This document shows, one piece after another, positions 1 to 11,968 of a DNA stretch of 64,000 nucleotides. The stretch spans positions 5,971,837-6,035,836 of the forward strand of contig NC_134158.1 of assembly GCF_033958435.1 (NCBI RefSeq), written 5' to 3'. Under the pieces are notes generated by a model, which was not told the origin of the DNA, ran no database searches, and saw only the letters and a list, made by a program, of their open reading frames with translations. The DNA comes from Carettochelys insculpta (taxonomy: Eukaryota > Chordata > Testudines > Carettochelyidae). Made by a program: the position numbers and the translations under genes. How positions within the stretch are numbered: position 1 is the first letter of the stretch; each line of letters opens with the position of its first letter.

Positions 1-2395
1 CAGACCCCAAACACCCACCCCAGCCTGCTCCAGCTCCTGCCCTCCTGCCCAGACCCCAAACACCCACCCCAGCCTGCTCCGGCTCCCGCCCTCCTGCCCC
101 ACCCCAAACACCCACCCCAGCCTGCTCCAGCTCCTGCCCTCCTGCCCAGACCCCAAACACCCACCCCAGCCTGCTCCAGCTCCTGCCCTCCTGCCCAGAC
201 CCCAAACACCCACCCCAGCCTGCTCCGGCTCCCGCCCTCCTGCCCCACCCCAAACACCCACCCCAGCCTGCTCCAGCTCCCGCCCTCCTGCCCAGACCCC
301 AAACACCCACCCCAGCCTGCTCTGGCTCCCGCCCTCCTGCCCCACCCCAAACACCCACCCCAGCCTGCTCTGGCTCCCGCCCTCCTGCCCCACCCCAAAC
401 ACCCACCCCAGCCTGCTCCGGCTCCCGCCCTCCTGCCCAGACCCCAAACACCCACCCCAGCCTGCTCTGGCTCCCACCCTCCTGCCCCACCCCAAACACC
501 CACCCCAGCCTGCTCTGGCTCCCGCCCTCCTGCCCCACCCCAAACACCCACCCCAGCCTGCTCCAGCTCCCGCCCTCCTGCCCAGACCCCAAACACCCAC
601 CCCAGCCTGCTCTGGCTCCCACCCTCCTGCCCCACCCCAAACACCCACCCCAGCCTGCTCCAGCTCCCGCCCTCCTGCCCAGACCCCAAACACCCACCCC
701 AGCCTGCTCCGGCTCCCGCCCTCCTGCCCAGACCCCAAACACCCACCCCAGCCTGCTCCAGCTCCCGCCCTCCTGCCCCACCCCAAACACCCACCCCAGC
801 CTGCTCCAGCTCCCGCCCTCCTGCCCAGACCCCAAACACCCACCCCAACCTGCTCCGGCTCCCGCCCTCCTGCCCAGACCCCAAACACCCACCCCAGCCT
901 GCTCCGGCTCCCGCCCTCCTGCCCAGACCCCAAACACCCACCCCAGCCTGCTCTGGCTCCCGCCCTCCTGCCCAGACCCCAAACACCCACCCCAGCCTGC
1001 TCTGGCTCCCACCCTCCTGCCCCACCCCAAACACCCACCCCAGCCTGCTCTGGCTCCCGCCCTCCTGCCCCACCCCAAACACCCACCCCAGCCTGCTCCA
1101 GCTCCCGCCCTCCTGCCCAGACCCCAAACACCCACCCCAGCCTGCTCTGGCTCCCACCCTCCTGCCCCACCCCAAACACCCACCCCAGCCTGCTCTGGCT
1201 CCCGCCCTCCTGCCCCACCCCAAACACCCACCCCAGCCTGCTCCAGCTCCCGCCCTCCTGCCCAGACCCCAAACACCCACCCCAGCCTGCTCTGGCTCCC
1301 ACCCTCCTGCCCCACCCCAAACACCCACCCCAGCCTGCTCCAGCTCCCGCCCTCCTGCCCAGACCCCAAACACCCACCCCAGCCTGCTCCGGCTCCCGCC
1401 CTCCTGCCCAGACCCCAAACACCCACCCCAGCCTGCTCCAGCTCCCGCCCTCCTGCCCCACCCCAAACACCCACCCCAGCCTGCTCCAGCTCCCGCCCTC
1501 CTGCCCAGACCCCAAACACCCACCCCAACCTGCTCCGGCTCCCGCCCTCCTGCCCAGACCCCAAACACCCACCCCAGCCTGCTCCGGCTCCCGCCCTCCT
1601 GCCCAGACCCCAAACACCCACCCCAGCCTGCTCCGGCTCCCGCCCTCCTGCCCAGACCCCAAACACCCACCCCAGCCTGCTCCGGCTCCCGCCCTCCTGC
1701 CCCCACCCCAAACACCCACCCCAGCCTGCTCCAGCTCCCTCTCTGCCACCCAGATGTTGAACACCCACCCTAGCCTGCTCCGGCTCCTGCCCTCCTGCCC
1801 AGACCCCAAACACCCACCCCAGCCTGCTCCGGCTCCCGCCCTCCTGCCCAGACCCCAAACACCCACCCCAGCCTGCTCCGGCTCCCGCCCTCCTGCCCCA
1901 CCCCAAACACCCACCCCAGCCTGCTCCAGCTCCTGCCCTCCTGCCCCACCCCAAACACCCACCCCAGCCTGCTCCAGCTCCTGCCCTCCTGCCCCACCCC
2001 AAACACCCACCCCAGCCTCCTCCGGCTCCCGCCCTCCTGCCCCCACCCCAAACACCCACCCCAGCCTGCTCCAGCTCCCTCCCTCCCACCCCAACCCTGA
2101 ACACCCACCCCAGCCTGCTCCAGCTCCTGCCCTCCTGCCCAGACCCCAAACACCCACCCCAGCCTGCTCCGGCTCCCGCCCTCCTGCCCCACCCCAAACA
2201 CCCACCCCAGCCTGCTCCAGCTCCCGCCCTCCTGCCCAGACCCCAAACACCCACCCCAGCCTGCTCTGGCTCCCGCCCTCCTGCCCCACCCCAAACACCC
2301 ACCCCAGCCTGCTCCGGCTCCCTCTCTGCCACCCAGATGTTGAACACCCACCCTAGCCTGCTCCAGCTCCCTCCTTCCTGCCCAGACCTCACATA
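1..2395. repeat. C-rich minisatellite, 47/49-bp unit, with higher-order repeat
   Basis: About 49 head-to-tail copies of a unit built on ACACCCACCCCAGCCTGCTC, in a 49-bp form (starts CAGACCCC) and a 47-bp form (starts CCACCCC). The array runs off the left edge of the window. Copy variants such as the AACCTGCTCC unit recur exactly 680 bp apart (near 841 and 1521), so a block of about 14 units has been duplicated. The last units (from about 1740) are more diverged and include GATGTTGAACACC variants. The complementary strand carries runs of G in every unit. Open frames here are by-products of the missing stop codons. Confidence 0.95.
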
Positions 2396-2940
2396 TAGTC
2401 CCCAGCAGCCCCCTCCTGGGCACTGACCCCTGAACTCCTGTTTTTGGTTTCACCCTGAGCATTCAGAAGCGTTTAGCTGGCCTGGGAGAAGCCCTCCTCA
2501 CTCCCCTGCCTGGCCTGTGATGGTGGAGTGCGAAGGAGTGAGCTGTCTCCTTCAGGGCCTGCATCAGTGAGGGGCTTGTGGGGTTTCTGGGCTCTTTTTA
2601 TGGCCCCCAATTGCTTTTTCTGTGGCTCTGTGGCCCTGACCCCAAAAGGTTCCCCACCTCTCTTTTAATGGTTCAAGGTTGAAGGGACACTGTCACTATT
2701 AACTGGGCTCCTTGGGAACCAAGCTTTGCCTGTGCCAGAGGGCAACGCTTCCACAACAGAGACAGACCTCTGGCATGAAAACAGATGTTGTGCCTTAAAC
2801 AAGAGTATTTGAAATGGCAACAAGGCAGAGATAAGAACCTGACAGCCCCACAGAATGAAAACAAAAAGCCAGCACCAAAGCAAAGCGCTCTACACAAAGG
2901 AGATCCAAGTGTTCTCCTGCAGGGTTGTGTATGTTGCACA
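2396..2940. other. Unassigned unique sequence
   Basis: No gene, splice pair with a supported frame, or recognisable repeat was seen between the minisatellite and the Penelope-like element. Confidence 0.4.
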
Positions 2941-3930
2941 GTGACAGAGAGGTTGCTGTGTTAGTCTGTATTCTAACCAAACAAACCAGCAGTCGTGTAG
3001 TACTTTAAAGAGTAGCAAAATGATTTATTAGGTGATGAGTTTTCGTGGGACAGACCCACTTCTTCAGATCAATAGACTCTCCAGTCCAGAACCAGATATA
3101 TAGTACAGAGGTCCAAAAAATTGCAATGAAAACTGACAAATCAAATACGTGAACTGAAGGAGGTGAGGTGATGGGTGGGAGATGTTAACTGCCTTTCCTG
3201 AGATCATTAGGAACCTGAAAGGAAGGGAAGCAGTCCTTGTAATGGGTCAGGTAATTGCTGTCTATGCTCATACCAAGTGTTAATGTGCTGAATTTGAAAA
3301 TGAACCCCAGTTCACACATCTCCCTGTGTAATCCGCTTTTAAAGTCTCTTTGTTGTAGGACGCATAGTCTCAGGTCTTTAATAGAAAGGCCCACTCCACT
3401 GAAATGCTCAATGACAGGCTTACGTGCATTGGGATTCTTGATGTCTGTTCTGTGTACATTCGTTCTTTGGCAAAGTGTTTGCCTGGTTTGTCTGATGTAC
3501 ATTGTATAGGGGCATTGTTGGCACATAATGGCATATTTATTCTTGATCGAGGTACATGAGAATGAGCCCTTGATCTTGTAATTAACGTGGTTAAGTCCAG
3601 TGATGGTATCTCCAGAATAAATATGTGGACAAAGTTGGCAGTGGGGTTTGTTGGAAGGAAAAGTTCTGGGATTAGCATTACTGTGGTGTAGGCTGTGATT
3701 GCTTTGCTACTGAGAATCTTTCTTAGGTTAGGAGGTTGTCTATAGGAGAGTACAGGCCTGTCACCTGGGGCCTTCTGGAGTGTAGCATGGTGATCTAGAA
3801 TAGGCTACAGGTTGCTGCTGATGCGATGCAGGGGTTTGGGCTGGGGACTATAGGTGATGATGCAGCCATAATGTTCTCCATGTAGATTGTCAACAAGAGG
3901 CTACAGTCAAACTGTTGTGCAGAGAACAGA
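2941..3930 (-). mobile_element. Penelope-like element, 3' part with GIY-YIG endonuclease region
   Basis: On the minus strand the 3600-3900 part reads like the end of the reverse transcriptase/linker (RPVLSYRQPPNLRKIL, typical of Penelope-like elements). It continues into a GIY-YIG-like stretch near 3370-3530 (CPYTMYIRQTRQTLCQR, then histidine/asparagine-rich sequence). The 3' end near 2943 carries the GTTAGTCTGTATTC...TTTTCGTGGG...CACTTCTTCAGAT signature that recurs across the window. The frame has stops and shifts, so the copy is dead and 5'-truncated. Confidence 0.75.
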
Positions 3931-4804
3931 ACAAACATACATTAGAAATTGTACCTCTGTGATTCTATCATGACGAAGCTCATGAGTCTTGGTGGGCTGT
4001 GAGGCGGCTTGCCTCAACGGCTCACGGCAGTTCTCAGTTTTTAGACACTTCTCCCAGGAACACAAACTTGCCCCCCTCAGAGAAGGTTGGAATGAAGTAG
4101 ATGAACTAGTCCCCCGACTATGTTAGCCACCGGGGGAAACTTCCCCCCAGCAGCTGCAAGCACCACAGGTCCCTTGCTTGGGGCGTGGGGGGGTTCAGTG
4201 GGGGGCCAGTTGAAGTGGTTCCCCCTGACTACCTTAGCTGCTGGGAGAGGCATCCCCCCGGCGGCTGCAAGCCCCCAGAATTCCTTCCCGCCCTTGGAAC
4301 CCTATCTGCGCACAAGCTAGGCCATGGAGCTGCCCGGCAGCATGGTCAGCACCGAACGGCAGGCACGCCCTGTTATTGGGTCGGGGGCAGCCCACGTGAT
4401 GTGGCTGAGCGCAGGAAAGACCACGACTGTGTGGCACCTGTGGGGGAGGAAGAGGGGTTCGTGCAAAAGTGCAAACTGCCGAGAAGAAGTTTCTCAGTGT
4501 CTTATGCAAGCACAACCCCCCCTCCCAAAACCTTGTTGCCACGTGGTGTGGCAGGGCAGTGGCTGGCACCAGGCAGTGCAGAATAACAAGAGTAGCGACA
4601 GAGCCACGAACTCCCTGCGGGGGCTGTTTGCAATGGGCAGACGCCCTCACAGCACCAGTAGCAAAGAGAGAAAGCCATTGCTCAGGCTCTCGCACAAACC
4701 TGAGCCCACAGCCACAAGCTCGCTGCTCCCGCTTGGAAATCCACGGTCTTCCTGCTACCTGTTCCAGCGCACCTGGGGAGCAGCGGCCAGAGTCGAGCAC
4801 TGAG
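3931..4804. other. Unassigned GC-rich sequence with a diverged 111-bp tandem duplication
   Basis: Two related segments begin near 4117 and 4228 (GACTATGTTAGC / GACTACCTTAGC followed by CAGCTGCAAGC / CGGCTGCAAGC), about 111 bp apart. The remainder up to 4804 may be the body of the DNA transposon whose terminus lies at about 4893. No gene is supported. Confidence 0.35.
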
Positions 4805-4893
4805 GGGCACTGTGGGTACAGCTCCCCACCACTCCGAGTCGTGTTAACCTGAGATATGTGCACCTCGAGCGTGCGTATCTCAGGGTTCTACTG
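4805..4893 (-). mobile_element. pogo/Tigger-like transposon terminus
   Basis: Read on the minus strand the segment begins CAGTAGAACCCTGAGATACG and runs into CAGGTTAACACGACTCGG. A matching sequence lies at 11353-11445 in the other orientation (CAGTAGACCCCCGAGAGATG ... GGGTTAACGTCGCTGAG). The CAGTAG start resembles pogo/Tigger termini. The other end was not found, so the family is tentative. Confidence 0.35.
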
Positions 4894-6934
4894 CATAGAG
4901 CACCACCACCCGGACGAGGACGCTGCTTTCACCTCTGTCTGGGTGCAGGGATAGTAGAGAACAGAACATAAAATGAAAGATAAACCCCACTTGTGCCTGA
5001 ATTTTTAGACAGCCTGCTCCCGTTACGTGTAACATCTATGGTTCCTGGGAGCCCCAAACCAGAGGCAGCTATTCCAGCGACATTTTCCGTTTATTTCAGT
5101 TCTTCAAATCATTTCTCTTTCCACTGCGAACCCCCACATCACATGAACATGTAAAAACTCACTCGTGGATTCAGCGTGAGTGCTCAAGTGCTCCAAGTTC
5201 ACCAGGAATTGCTGGCAAGAATTGCACACTTGATTCTTGGTACTCACGATACTTGGTGTGTTGCTTTCAGTCTGATTGGTGTCACCGAGCACCGGTTAGG
5301 AACGGGAGGTGTTGGGGGGGGGGCTGCACTGGGGTCACCAGCGACGGGGGAAGAGATCGCAGGGCTGCAGTTTGTCAGACTAGGGGTAAGACCCCCCACA
5401 AGCCCCCTCCGTCCTCAGCTCTGCTGACTCTGCATGGGGAAAAAGAGGAAAGTGTCAGCGAAAGCAAACGTTGGGTGGTGAATCTCTCCCCCGCAGCCCC
5501 GCAGCCTGCCCTGTGCACTGGGGACGTTGCTGGGCCTGCAGGAGCTGGTTCTTGTGTATGGGACTGGGTGCGCCATTCAGCTGCAGCTTGTGCCTCTGGG
5601 CGTGCTGGGGGGGCTGCGGGGGAGGGGCAGGGTCCTGAGCATGACGCAGCTTCAGCAGCTTCCTCCCGAGGGGCAATCTGTGGGATTAACCCAGCAGAGG
5701 TCCCTGTGGAGCTGCCCGGCCCCATCTCTGCCCCAATGCAGAGGCATTAAAGTACCTGAGCCTCCACAGTGGGTTGGTGGCGAGAGGCTGCAGCAGCCGC
5801 GTCCTCCCTTCCCACACTGGGGGGGGGGGTCACGTGGGCCTTGGTCTGTCCCCCACCACTGCAGCAGTGGCCACCAGCAGCTTCATCCACAACACCCGCC
5901 CAGACCCTGCCCGTTGCAGAGAGCCAGCCTGCCCCCTGCCGCCCCACAGGGCTGGCTGCTTCTGCCCCTGCCTCTGGGTGGGCGGGGGGCCGTGAGGCAT
6001 GTTGCATGTCACAGGAGGGGTGGAGCTTATTGCAATTTGGGTGCAAGACAAGGGGTTCAGGGCAGGGCCTAAAGCCCCCAGACTGGTCCTTTCCCCTGAG
6101 CGTGGAGCTCAAATGCGGGATGGGCCCTTAACGCCCCTTCCCTAAAACGTTTGCCCCACGCCGCTGCTTGAGCCCTGGTCTAGCAGGAAGGCGGCGAAGG
6201 GCCTTTGTTTAATAATCAGCCTTTGAGATGGCTGCCAGCCCAGCCGTTTCCTGGTAAGGGACACAGGAGCATTGTGTGTTTCTCTAATGAGCTCAGCTCC
6301 TTCCAGTTTCCATTTCTCAGCAGAGCCCAGAATGTAAGGAACAGCTGGAGAAGTGAAACTGACGCCGCTGTGTCCTCAACTCTGGCTAACGGGGGCTTTG
6401 AAAGCCTGGGAGCAGAGGTCCCTGGGGAGGGCCCAGGGGTTTGTACCTCACACACTGCGGGTGGGCTGGGGCTGGTCCATGCTGGGGCGTCCAGGTGCTA
6501 CTGAGATACCCATAAAAATGACACATGGTGGGGCTGTCACTGAGCTCGTCAGCCTGGGGCCTGCCTCTTGTGACCTTCTCCCGGCTCTTGAGGCCTGGGG
6601 CATCCACATTGCTCACACAGCAAAGCTCAGGGCAAGGGGAGGGGGCACAAGGAGGAGAGCAGGGTGGGGGGGTTGGAGGCGAGGGGGCAGAACTCAGGCA
6701 TGAGACTCAGGACAGGGGCTGGGTGAGTGCGTGGGGCAGGGCACCATTTTGGGGGGAGGAGTGCAGAGAAGGGACATGACAGGCACTGAGGGGCTGGCGG
6801 TGGAGGGGGCTGGAGGAGGGAAGTGATGCAGGGAGGGGCTGGGGCCGAACAGAAGCAGAAGTGGGGCCGTGGGGTGACAGGGCTGGTCCAGGGGCAGGGC
6901 CGTAAGGCAGAAATCAGGCTGGTGACAGGTGTAC
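4894..6934. other. Unassigned GC-rich sequence
   Basis: Many short overlapping open frames on both strands reflect GC richness. None shows a recognisable domain, and no chain of exons with compatible phases could be assembled. Confidence 0.4.
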
Positions 6935-7030
6935 TGGGCGACCTCCCTGCCTCCATTTCCCCTCTGGAAGTGGGGTAATAATACTCCCCCCCAGCGCTTG
7001 CGTGGGGAGGTCGGTGCTCAGCTCAGCAGG
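6935..7030 (+). mobile_element. MIR-like SINE fragment
   Basis: CTGCCTCCATTTCCCCTCTGG...GGGGTAATAATACTCC resembles the core of MIR/CORE-SINEs (cctcagtttcccc...ggggataataata). It is short and diverged. Confidence 0.4.
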
Positions 7031-8669
7031 GGTGTAAATGTGGAGAACAGTTTGGACTCCTGAAGAGGCTCTTCAGCACAGCGGGGTGAAAACTTCATTT
7101 CCCCTCAGAGAGGAACTTTGACCGAACATGTTCCTGCAAGAACTCACTCCGACTCCTCAGGGGAAAACTTTCCCACAGCTCAAAATCGTTGCTGGGGGGA
7201 GTCACTGTCCCCGTGGACAGCAAATCCCTAAACCCTTTGTCTGTTTGCTCTGGATAACAATTCCCCTCAGCCACAGCCCTGTACCACGTCCAGCGGGCGG
7301 TCTAGGGATGCAGCGCATGGGGTGCAGACACCCTGTGCTGACAGGAGCGAGTTCTCCCGCCCCCGTGAGAACCCACCTCTGGGAGGGGCAGAGCCTGTCC
7401 TGCGACAGAGCTGTGCACACGAGCGTGTGTTCATGTAAGTCGCGTTGCTCGGGACTGGCGTTTGTCTAGTGACAGAGCTGGGGCGCTCTGGTCTCTCACA
7501 CGTCCCTAGAGCTGGGGTCAAGGTCACGTTACAGAGTCGCTGCACAGCCCGAGGAGGCTCTTTGTGCGTCACACGTGGAAGGAGCTTCACCGCGTGGGGG
7601 AGCTGGGAGGGGCAGGGCCCTGCAGCGACAGGCAGAGCTCTGGAGGGGCCGAGGGGGCAGGGTCTGGAGGCAGGGGAAGCCACCGGGGGTTGCTCAGAAT
7701 GAGAAGGGAGTTGGGTCCCCTCAGCACCAGCTCTGGGCCAGGCGGGCAGAGGCTGGGCTGGGTTAAAGCTGCTGCGAGGCTGGAATCACATGGGGTGGGG
7801 GTGGGGGTGGGGGCTCTGCTGTCTGGGCCCAGCCCTGAGCCCCAGCCGCACCCTGGCCCCTCTCCCGCTGCTCCTCGGCCTGCAGGGGTGGGAGTGGGAG
7901 GCTGGGAGCGGAGGGGCCGGAGCTGCAGGGAGACATGGGGGAGTCAGTGTGTGTGTCCTGCCCTGGAGGAAGGGAGGTGCAGGAAGGCACTGGGGGGGGC
8001 AGGACCCTCTGGAGGATCCTGTCCCCTAATTTTCACCCTCCCCCATGGCCCTTTGATCTCCCCAGTGCCTGGCCCAGAGCCCAGAACCAGGGGTTCCAGG
8101 AGGATTTTGAAACAAGAGCTCTGCACAGAAGCCAACCAGCTCAGCCTGAGTCACTGCACACGGCCTCTTTGCTGCCCTGGGACTGAGCCACGTGCTGCAG
8201 CCCCAGACAAACCACAGTGACTAAACCAGGAAGCCAGAGCACTGACCCAATGCCAAACCATGTGTGGGACAAAACATAAAGGGCATTTCTCAGCCAAGAC
8301 ACAGCTGTACGCCCGCTGTGGGACACTGGGGTGGGGGGTTCCTGAGCGTATATCTCATCCGCCAGCCCTGGCCGGTTGCAGTGCTGTGATAACAGCCCTG
8401 GGAGACCTCTCCCTGCAGGTCTGGCCAGTGAGACTATTTTAGACAACATGAGTTAGCTACATCTGAGCTGGCTCAGTGCGGGGCCAGCTCGTGAGTCATT
8501 CTGAGCTGGGACTCAGCAGCTGCAGTTTCATTTCCTCTGGGAGAGTCATGGAGTCGGGTTGCTTCCAAGTGTTCAGCGCTCAGTTGCCTCAGCTACCATC
8601 CTGTGATTTCAGCTGTCAGTCTCAGTATCTCTCAGGATGGAGCCTCACCCAAAATACAGACTCCAGCAT
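7031..8669. other. Unassigned GC-rich sequence
   Basis: There are short open frames but no domain signature. A leucine-rich stretch near 7790-7885 followed by CTGCAG looks superficially like a signal-peptide exon, but no downstream immunoglobulin or lectin exon follows it. Confidence 0.35.
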
Positions 8670-10225
8670 AGACTCATACAATCACAGGGCTGGAAGGAAC
8701 CCCAGGAGGTCATCGAGTCCAGGCCCCTGCCCAAAGCAGGATCAACCCCAACTAAGCCATCCCAGCCAGGGCCTTGTCAAGCCGGGACTTAAAAAGCCCT
8801 CTAGACGATGCATTTCACCGCTTCGCCACCCACCTGGGGAAATAGTTTTTCCCAATATCCAACATACACCTCTCCCTCTGTAACTTCAGACCATTATCCC
8901 CTTGTTCTGCCATCTGTCACCACTGAGAACAGCCTCTCCCCATCCTCTTTAGAGCCCCCCGTCAGGAAGTTGAAGGCTGCTATCAAGTCACCCCTCAGTC
9001 TTCTCCTCTGCAAACGAAATAAGCCTAAATCCCTCAGCCTCTCCTTGTAGGTCATGTGCTCCAGCCCCCTAATCACTTTTGTCACTCTCCGCTGGATCCT
9101 CCAATGCGTCCCCAGCCTTTCTACACTGGCACAGAGTGAGCAGAACTGGACGCAATACTCCAGATGCGGCCTCACCAGGGCCGAGTAGAGGGGAATAATA
9201 ACTTCTCTTGATATGCTGGAAATGCTTCTCGTAATGCACCCCGATATGCCGTTAGCCTTCTTGGCTACAAGGGCCCACTGTTGACTCATGTTCAGCTTCT
9301 CATCCATTATAATCCCCAGGACCTTTTCTGCTGCACTGCTACTTAGCCAGTTGATCCTCAGCCTGTAACTATGGTTGGGATTCCTCCATCCTAAGTGCAG
9401 GACTCTGCATTTCTCCTTGTTGAGCCACATCAGATTCCTTTTGGCCCAATCCTCCAATTTGTCCAGGTCTCTCTAGACCCCCTCCCTACCCTCCAGCGTG
9501 TCTACCTCTCCCTCCAGCTGAGTGTCATCTGCGAATCTGCTGAGGGTGCAGTCCATCCCACCATCCCAATTATTAATGAAGGAGTCGAACAAAACCAGCC
9601 CCTGGACCAACCCTGGGGATACTCAGCTTGATACCGGCCGCCATCCAGACATAGAGCCTTCGATCTCTACCCATTGAGGCCAACCATGGAGACAGCTTCC
9701 TATCACCTGCAGTCCACTTATCCAATCCACACTTCTTTAACTGGCTGGCAAGGCTACTACGGGAGACTCTATCAAAAGCTTTGCTAAAGTCCAGGTATAT
9801 TACATCTACCGCCCTCCCCATCTCCACAGAGCCAGTTACCTCATCATATAGGGCAATCTGATCTGTCAGGCATGACTTTGGTACATCCACCCGGACTGTT
9901 CCTGATCACTTTCCTCCTGTCCAAGTGCTTCAGAATGGATTCCCTGAGGATCTCCTCCATGATTTCTCCAGGGAACGAGTGACACTGACTGGTCCCCTGA
10001 CTCTTCTTCTCCCCTTTTTAGTGATGGGCACTACATGTGCCTTTTCCCAATCGTCCGAGACCTCCCCGATCACGGTGAGTTTTCAAAGATACCCGCCAAT
10101 GGTCTGCGATCACATCAGCCAACTTCCTCAGTAACTTTGGATGCATTAAATCCGGACCCACGGATTTGTGTGTGTTTAGTTTTTCAAAACAGTTCTTAAC
10201 CTGTTCTTTCCCCACTCAGGGCTGC
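8670..10225 (-). mobile_element. CR1 LINE, 5'-truncated, reverse transcriptase fragments
   Basis: The 3' end at about 8672 has the CR1 tail (minus strand of ATCACAGGGCTGGAAGGAAC). The minus-strand coding remnant covers 10215-10018 (KSVGPDLMHPKLLRKLADVI), 9890-9573 (VDVIYLDFSKAFDRVS) and 9457-8894 (LEYCVQFCSLCASVERL). The pieces lie in different frames with stops between them, so the copy is inactive. It is the longest CR1 copy in the window. Confidence 0.92.
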
Positions 10226-11350
10226 CCAGCTCCTTCCCATGCTGTGCTGCCTGCCCAGTGCAGCACTCTGGGGGCTGACCTTGTCTGTGAAGCCAAAGGC
10301 AAGAAAACCCACATTTTTTCAGCTTTTTCCACATCATCTGTCCCTAGGTCACTGTTGGAAACTCGGCCTCACTAGGGAAACAAAGCAAGGGGGGTGGCGG
10401 CTATTCTGCATCTGGGAGGGGCCTTGAAAAGGTTTTGGGGTGAAAATTTGGCTACAGGAGTGACAGCCACCATGGCGACTGCCCTGACAGCCCCATCCTC
10501 TCCTGGGACCCCAGGCCTTCTGCATCCTACTTTGGAGAGATCTCCTGCCCTGACCAGGCCAGGCCAGGCTGATGTCAGCACCCAACCAGCACCCAGGATG
10601 AGCTGGCTTGGACTTTAACAGAAAGGACAGCAGCTCCAGCCCATCTCCACTGACTGCTCCTCTCTTCCCTAAAAGGACGTGTGCCATCTGCGATCCCATC
10701 CGAGGAGCTCTCAGACTGACGGGTGGAGGGAGCAGGTGCCCATCTCTCTTCCCAGTAAAAGGAAACGGGGGAGCTATTGCCACAGATCGGTGGCTCCCAA
10801 CTTCGGCAGTCACACGGCACACTTCAGGGAGACGCTTCCACAGCACAACCACTTTTTTCAGCTGAATCTGCTCACAAACATCATGTTTACTCAAACGTAC
10901 CAGGGCTACCGTCTTACTGCAGAGGTTGGCAACACAGCAGTACCCTCGGTAAACGCTTCGATATCCAGCAGCCAAGGAACCGGGAGGTTGCTGGACATTA
11001 AAATACTCAGTTAATGGAGGGGGCTGGGGCGAGGCCCAGGCAGTGGTCAGCGGCCCCCAAAGAAGAAAATTCATCTCCTCCCACCCCCAAGCGCCAACTC
11101 CCCCTCACCTTTTGGTGGGGACAGCAGGAGCCGTTTGCGGGGTGGTGGAGGTGGCTGAGCAGCGCGAGGAGACACTTGCGGGGTGGCTGACTCCAGGCGG
11201 CAGAGCCCGCTCAGCCTCGGGGGGCCTTGCGCAGCACCCTGGGCCGGTCTGAAGGAAAGCAAAGGAAGCTGCGCCACGGCTCAGGGTTTGCCGCTGTTAC
11301 AGTTACCTGAGAGCTCCGGCTGATCGGATACTGGGTGAACAGGAGTTTAC
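10226..11350. other. Unassigned sequence
   Basis: No supported gene. Overlapping open frames on both strands lack known domains. Confidence 0.35.
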
Positions 11351-11352
11351 TT

Positions 11353-11460
11353 TACAGTAGACCCCCGAGAGATGCACATTCGAGTTACGTGTATTTCGGG
11401 TTAACGTCGCTGAGTGATGGGGAGCTGGTGCCTGGCGCTGGGCTACCTGCCACTCAGAGC
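11353..11460 (+). mobile_element. pogo/Tigger-like terminus, second copy
   Basis: Begins TACAGTAGACCCCCGAGAGA, with a TA dinucleotide before CAGTAG as expected for a pogo-type target site, and matches the inverted copy ending at 4893. No second terminus is evident. Confidence 0.35.
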
Positions 11461-11529
11461 AAGAGCGACCCCTGCACAAGCTGGGGGTCCACTGTGCAAC
11501 CACCTAAACAAGGCCAGAGGCTACAAGGA

Positions 11530-11722
11530 GGCACAGCTGAGCGGACAGAGCATCGGCCTGAGAAACCCGGGCTGTGAGCCCAGTCCCTGAAGGGGCCATT
11601 AGCGGGCTGGAGCCAACAGACTTCACAGAAACCCCCTGCGGGAGAGGCGCTCGGCCCCGCGGGGGAGGGGACGGGACGGGACTCGGGGGCCTCCCAAGGT
11701 CCCTTCCGGCTCTATGAGATCG
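11530..11722 (+). mobile_element. tRNA-derived SINE with CR1-like 3' tail
   Basis: The head resembles a tRNA with degenerate A and B boxes (GCTGAGCGGACAGAGCATCGG and CTGTGAGCCCAGTCCCTGA). The tail (CCTCCCAAGGTCCCTTCCGG, then CTCTATGAGAT) matches the 3' end of CR1 LINEs. Tortoise-type Pol III SINEs are known to share their 3' tail with CR1, which would supply the reverse transcriptase. The copy directly abuts the CpG island. Confidence 0.75.
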
Positions 11723-11894
11723 GCCCCGGGACACCGAGCGCAGCCCCGGGCCCGATCCGCTCCGCTGCCGGCTCAAGAGTCACCGCCCCCCGCCCCGCCC
11801 CGAGAGCCGGACGGGGCATTTACCGGCGGGCCAGGGCCGCCTCCGGCTGCAGCCGCCTCCCTGGGGGCCCCTCCCGCCCCGGAGCAGACGCGGC

Positions 11895-11905
11895 GTTTCA
11901 CTTTC
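11895..11905 (-). promoter_or_regulatory. Interferon-stimulated response element (ISRE/IRF site)
   Basis: GTTTCACTTTC is the exact complement of GAAAGTGAAAC, matching the ISRE consensus GAAANNGAAAC. It sits 13 bp upstream of the TATA-like GATAAAAC inside the CpG island, a spacing like that of interferon-responsive immune promoters. Confidence 0.65.
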
Positions 11906-11917
11906 GCAGCGGCTGCA

Positions 11918-11968
11918 GATAAAACCCCGCGGCGCCGCCGCGCGCTGCAGTCCGTGGCCCGGGCCAGG
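11918..11968 (+). promoter_or_regulatory. Putative core promoter and non-coding first exon with donor
   Basis: GATAAAAC (11918-11925) could position a start near 11945-11950. GGGCCAG/GTGAGC at 11967/11968 is a good donor. An exon of this kind would be untranslated and could join an acceptor just before the ATG-bearing exon of the CLEC2-like gene (CTGGCTGCAG near 14012, or ATTCCAG near 14024). This is inference from signals only. Confidence 0.35.

Noticed and set aside
1754..2462. 200- and 230-codon open frames
   Set aside because: Products of the 47/49-bp minisatellite.
4120..6131. Cluster of overlapping open frames suggesting a gene
   Set aside because: Frames overlap on both strands, lack motifs, and no exon chain with compatible phases was found.
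7790..7990. Possible signal-peptide exon of an immunoglobulin-type receptor
   Set aside because: Leucine-rich frame only; no immunoglobulin or other domain exon downstream.
11530..11600. tRNA gene
   Set aside because: The tRNA-like boxes are degenerate and continue into a CR1-type tail, so this is a SINE.
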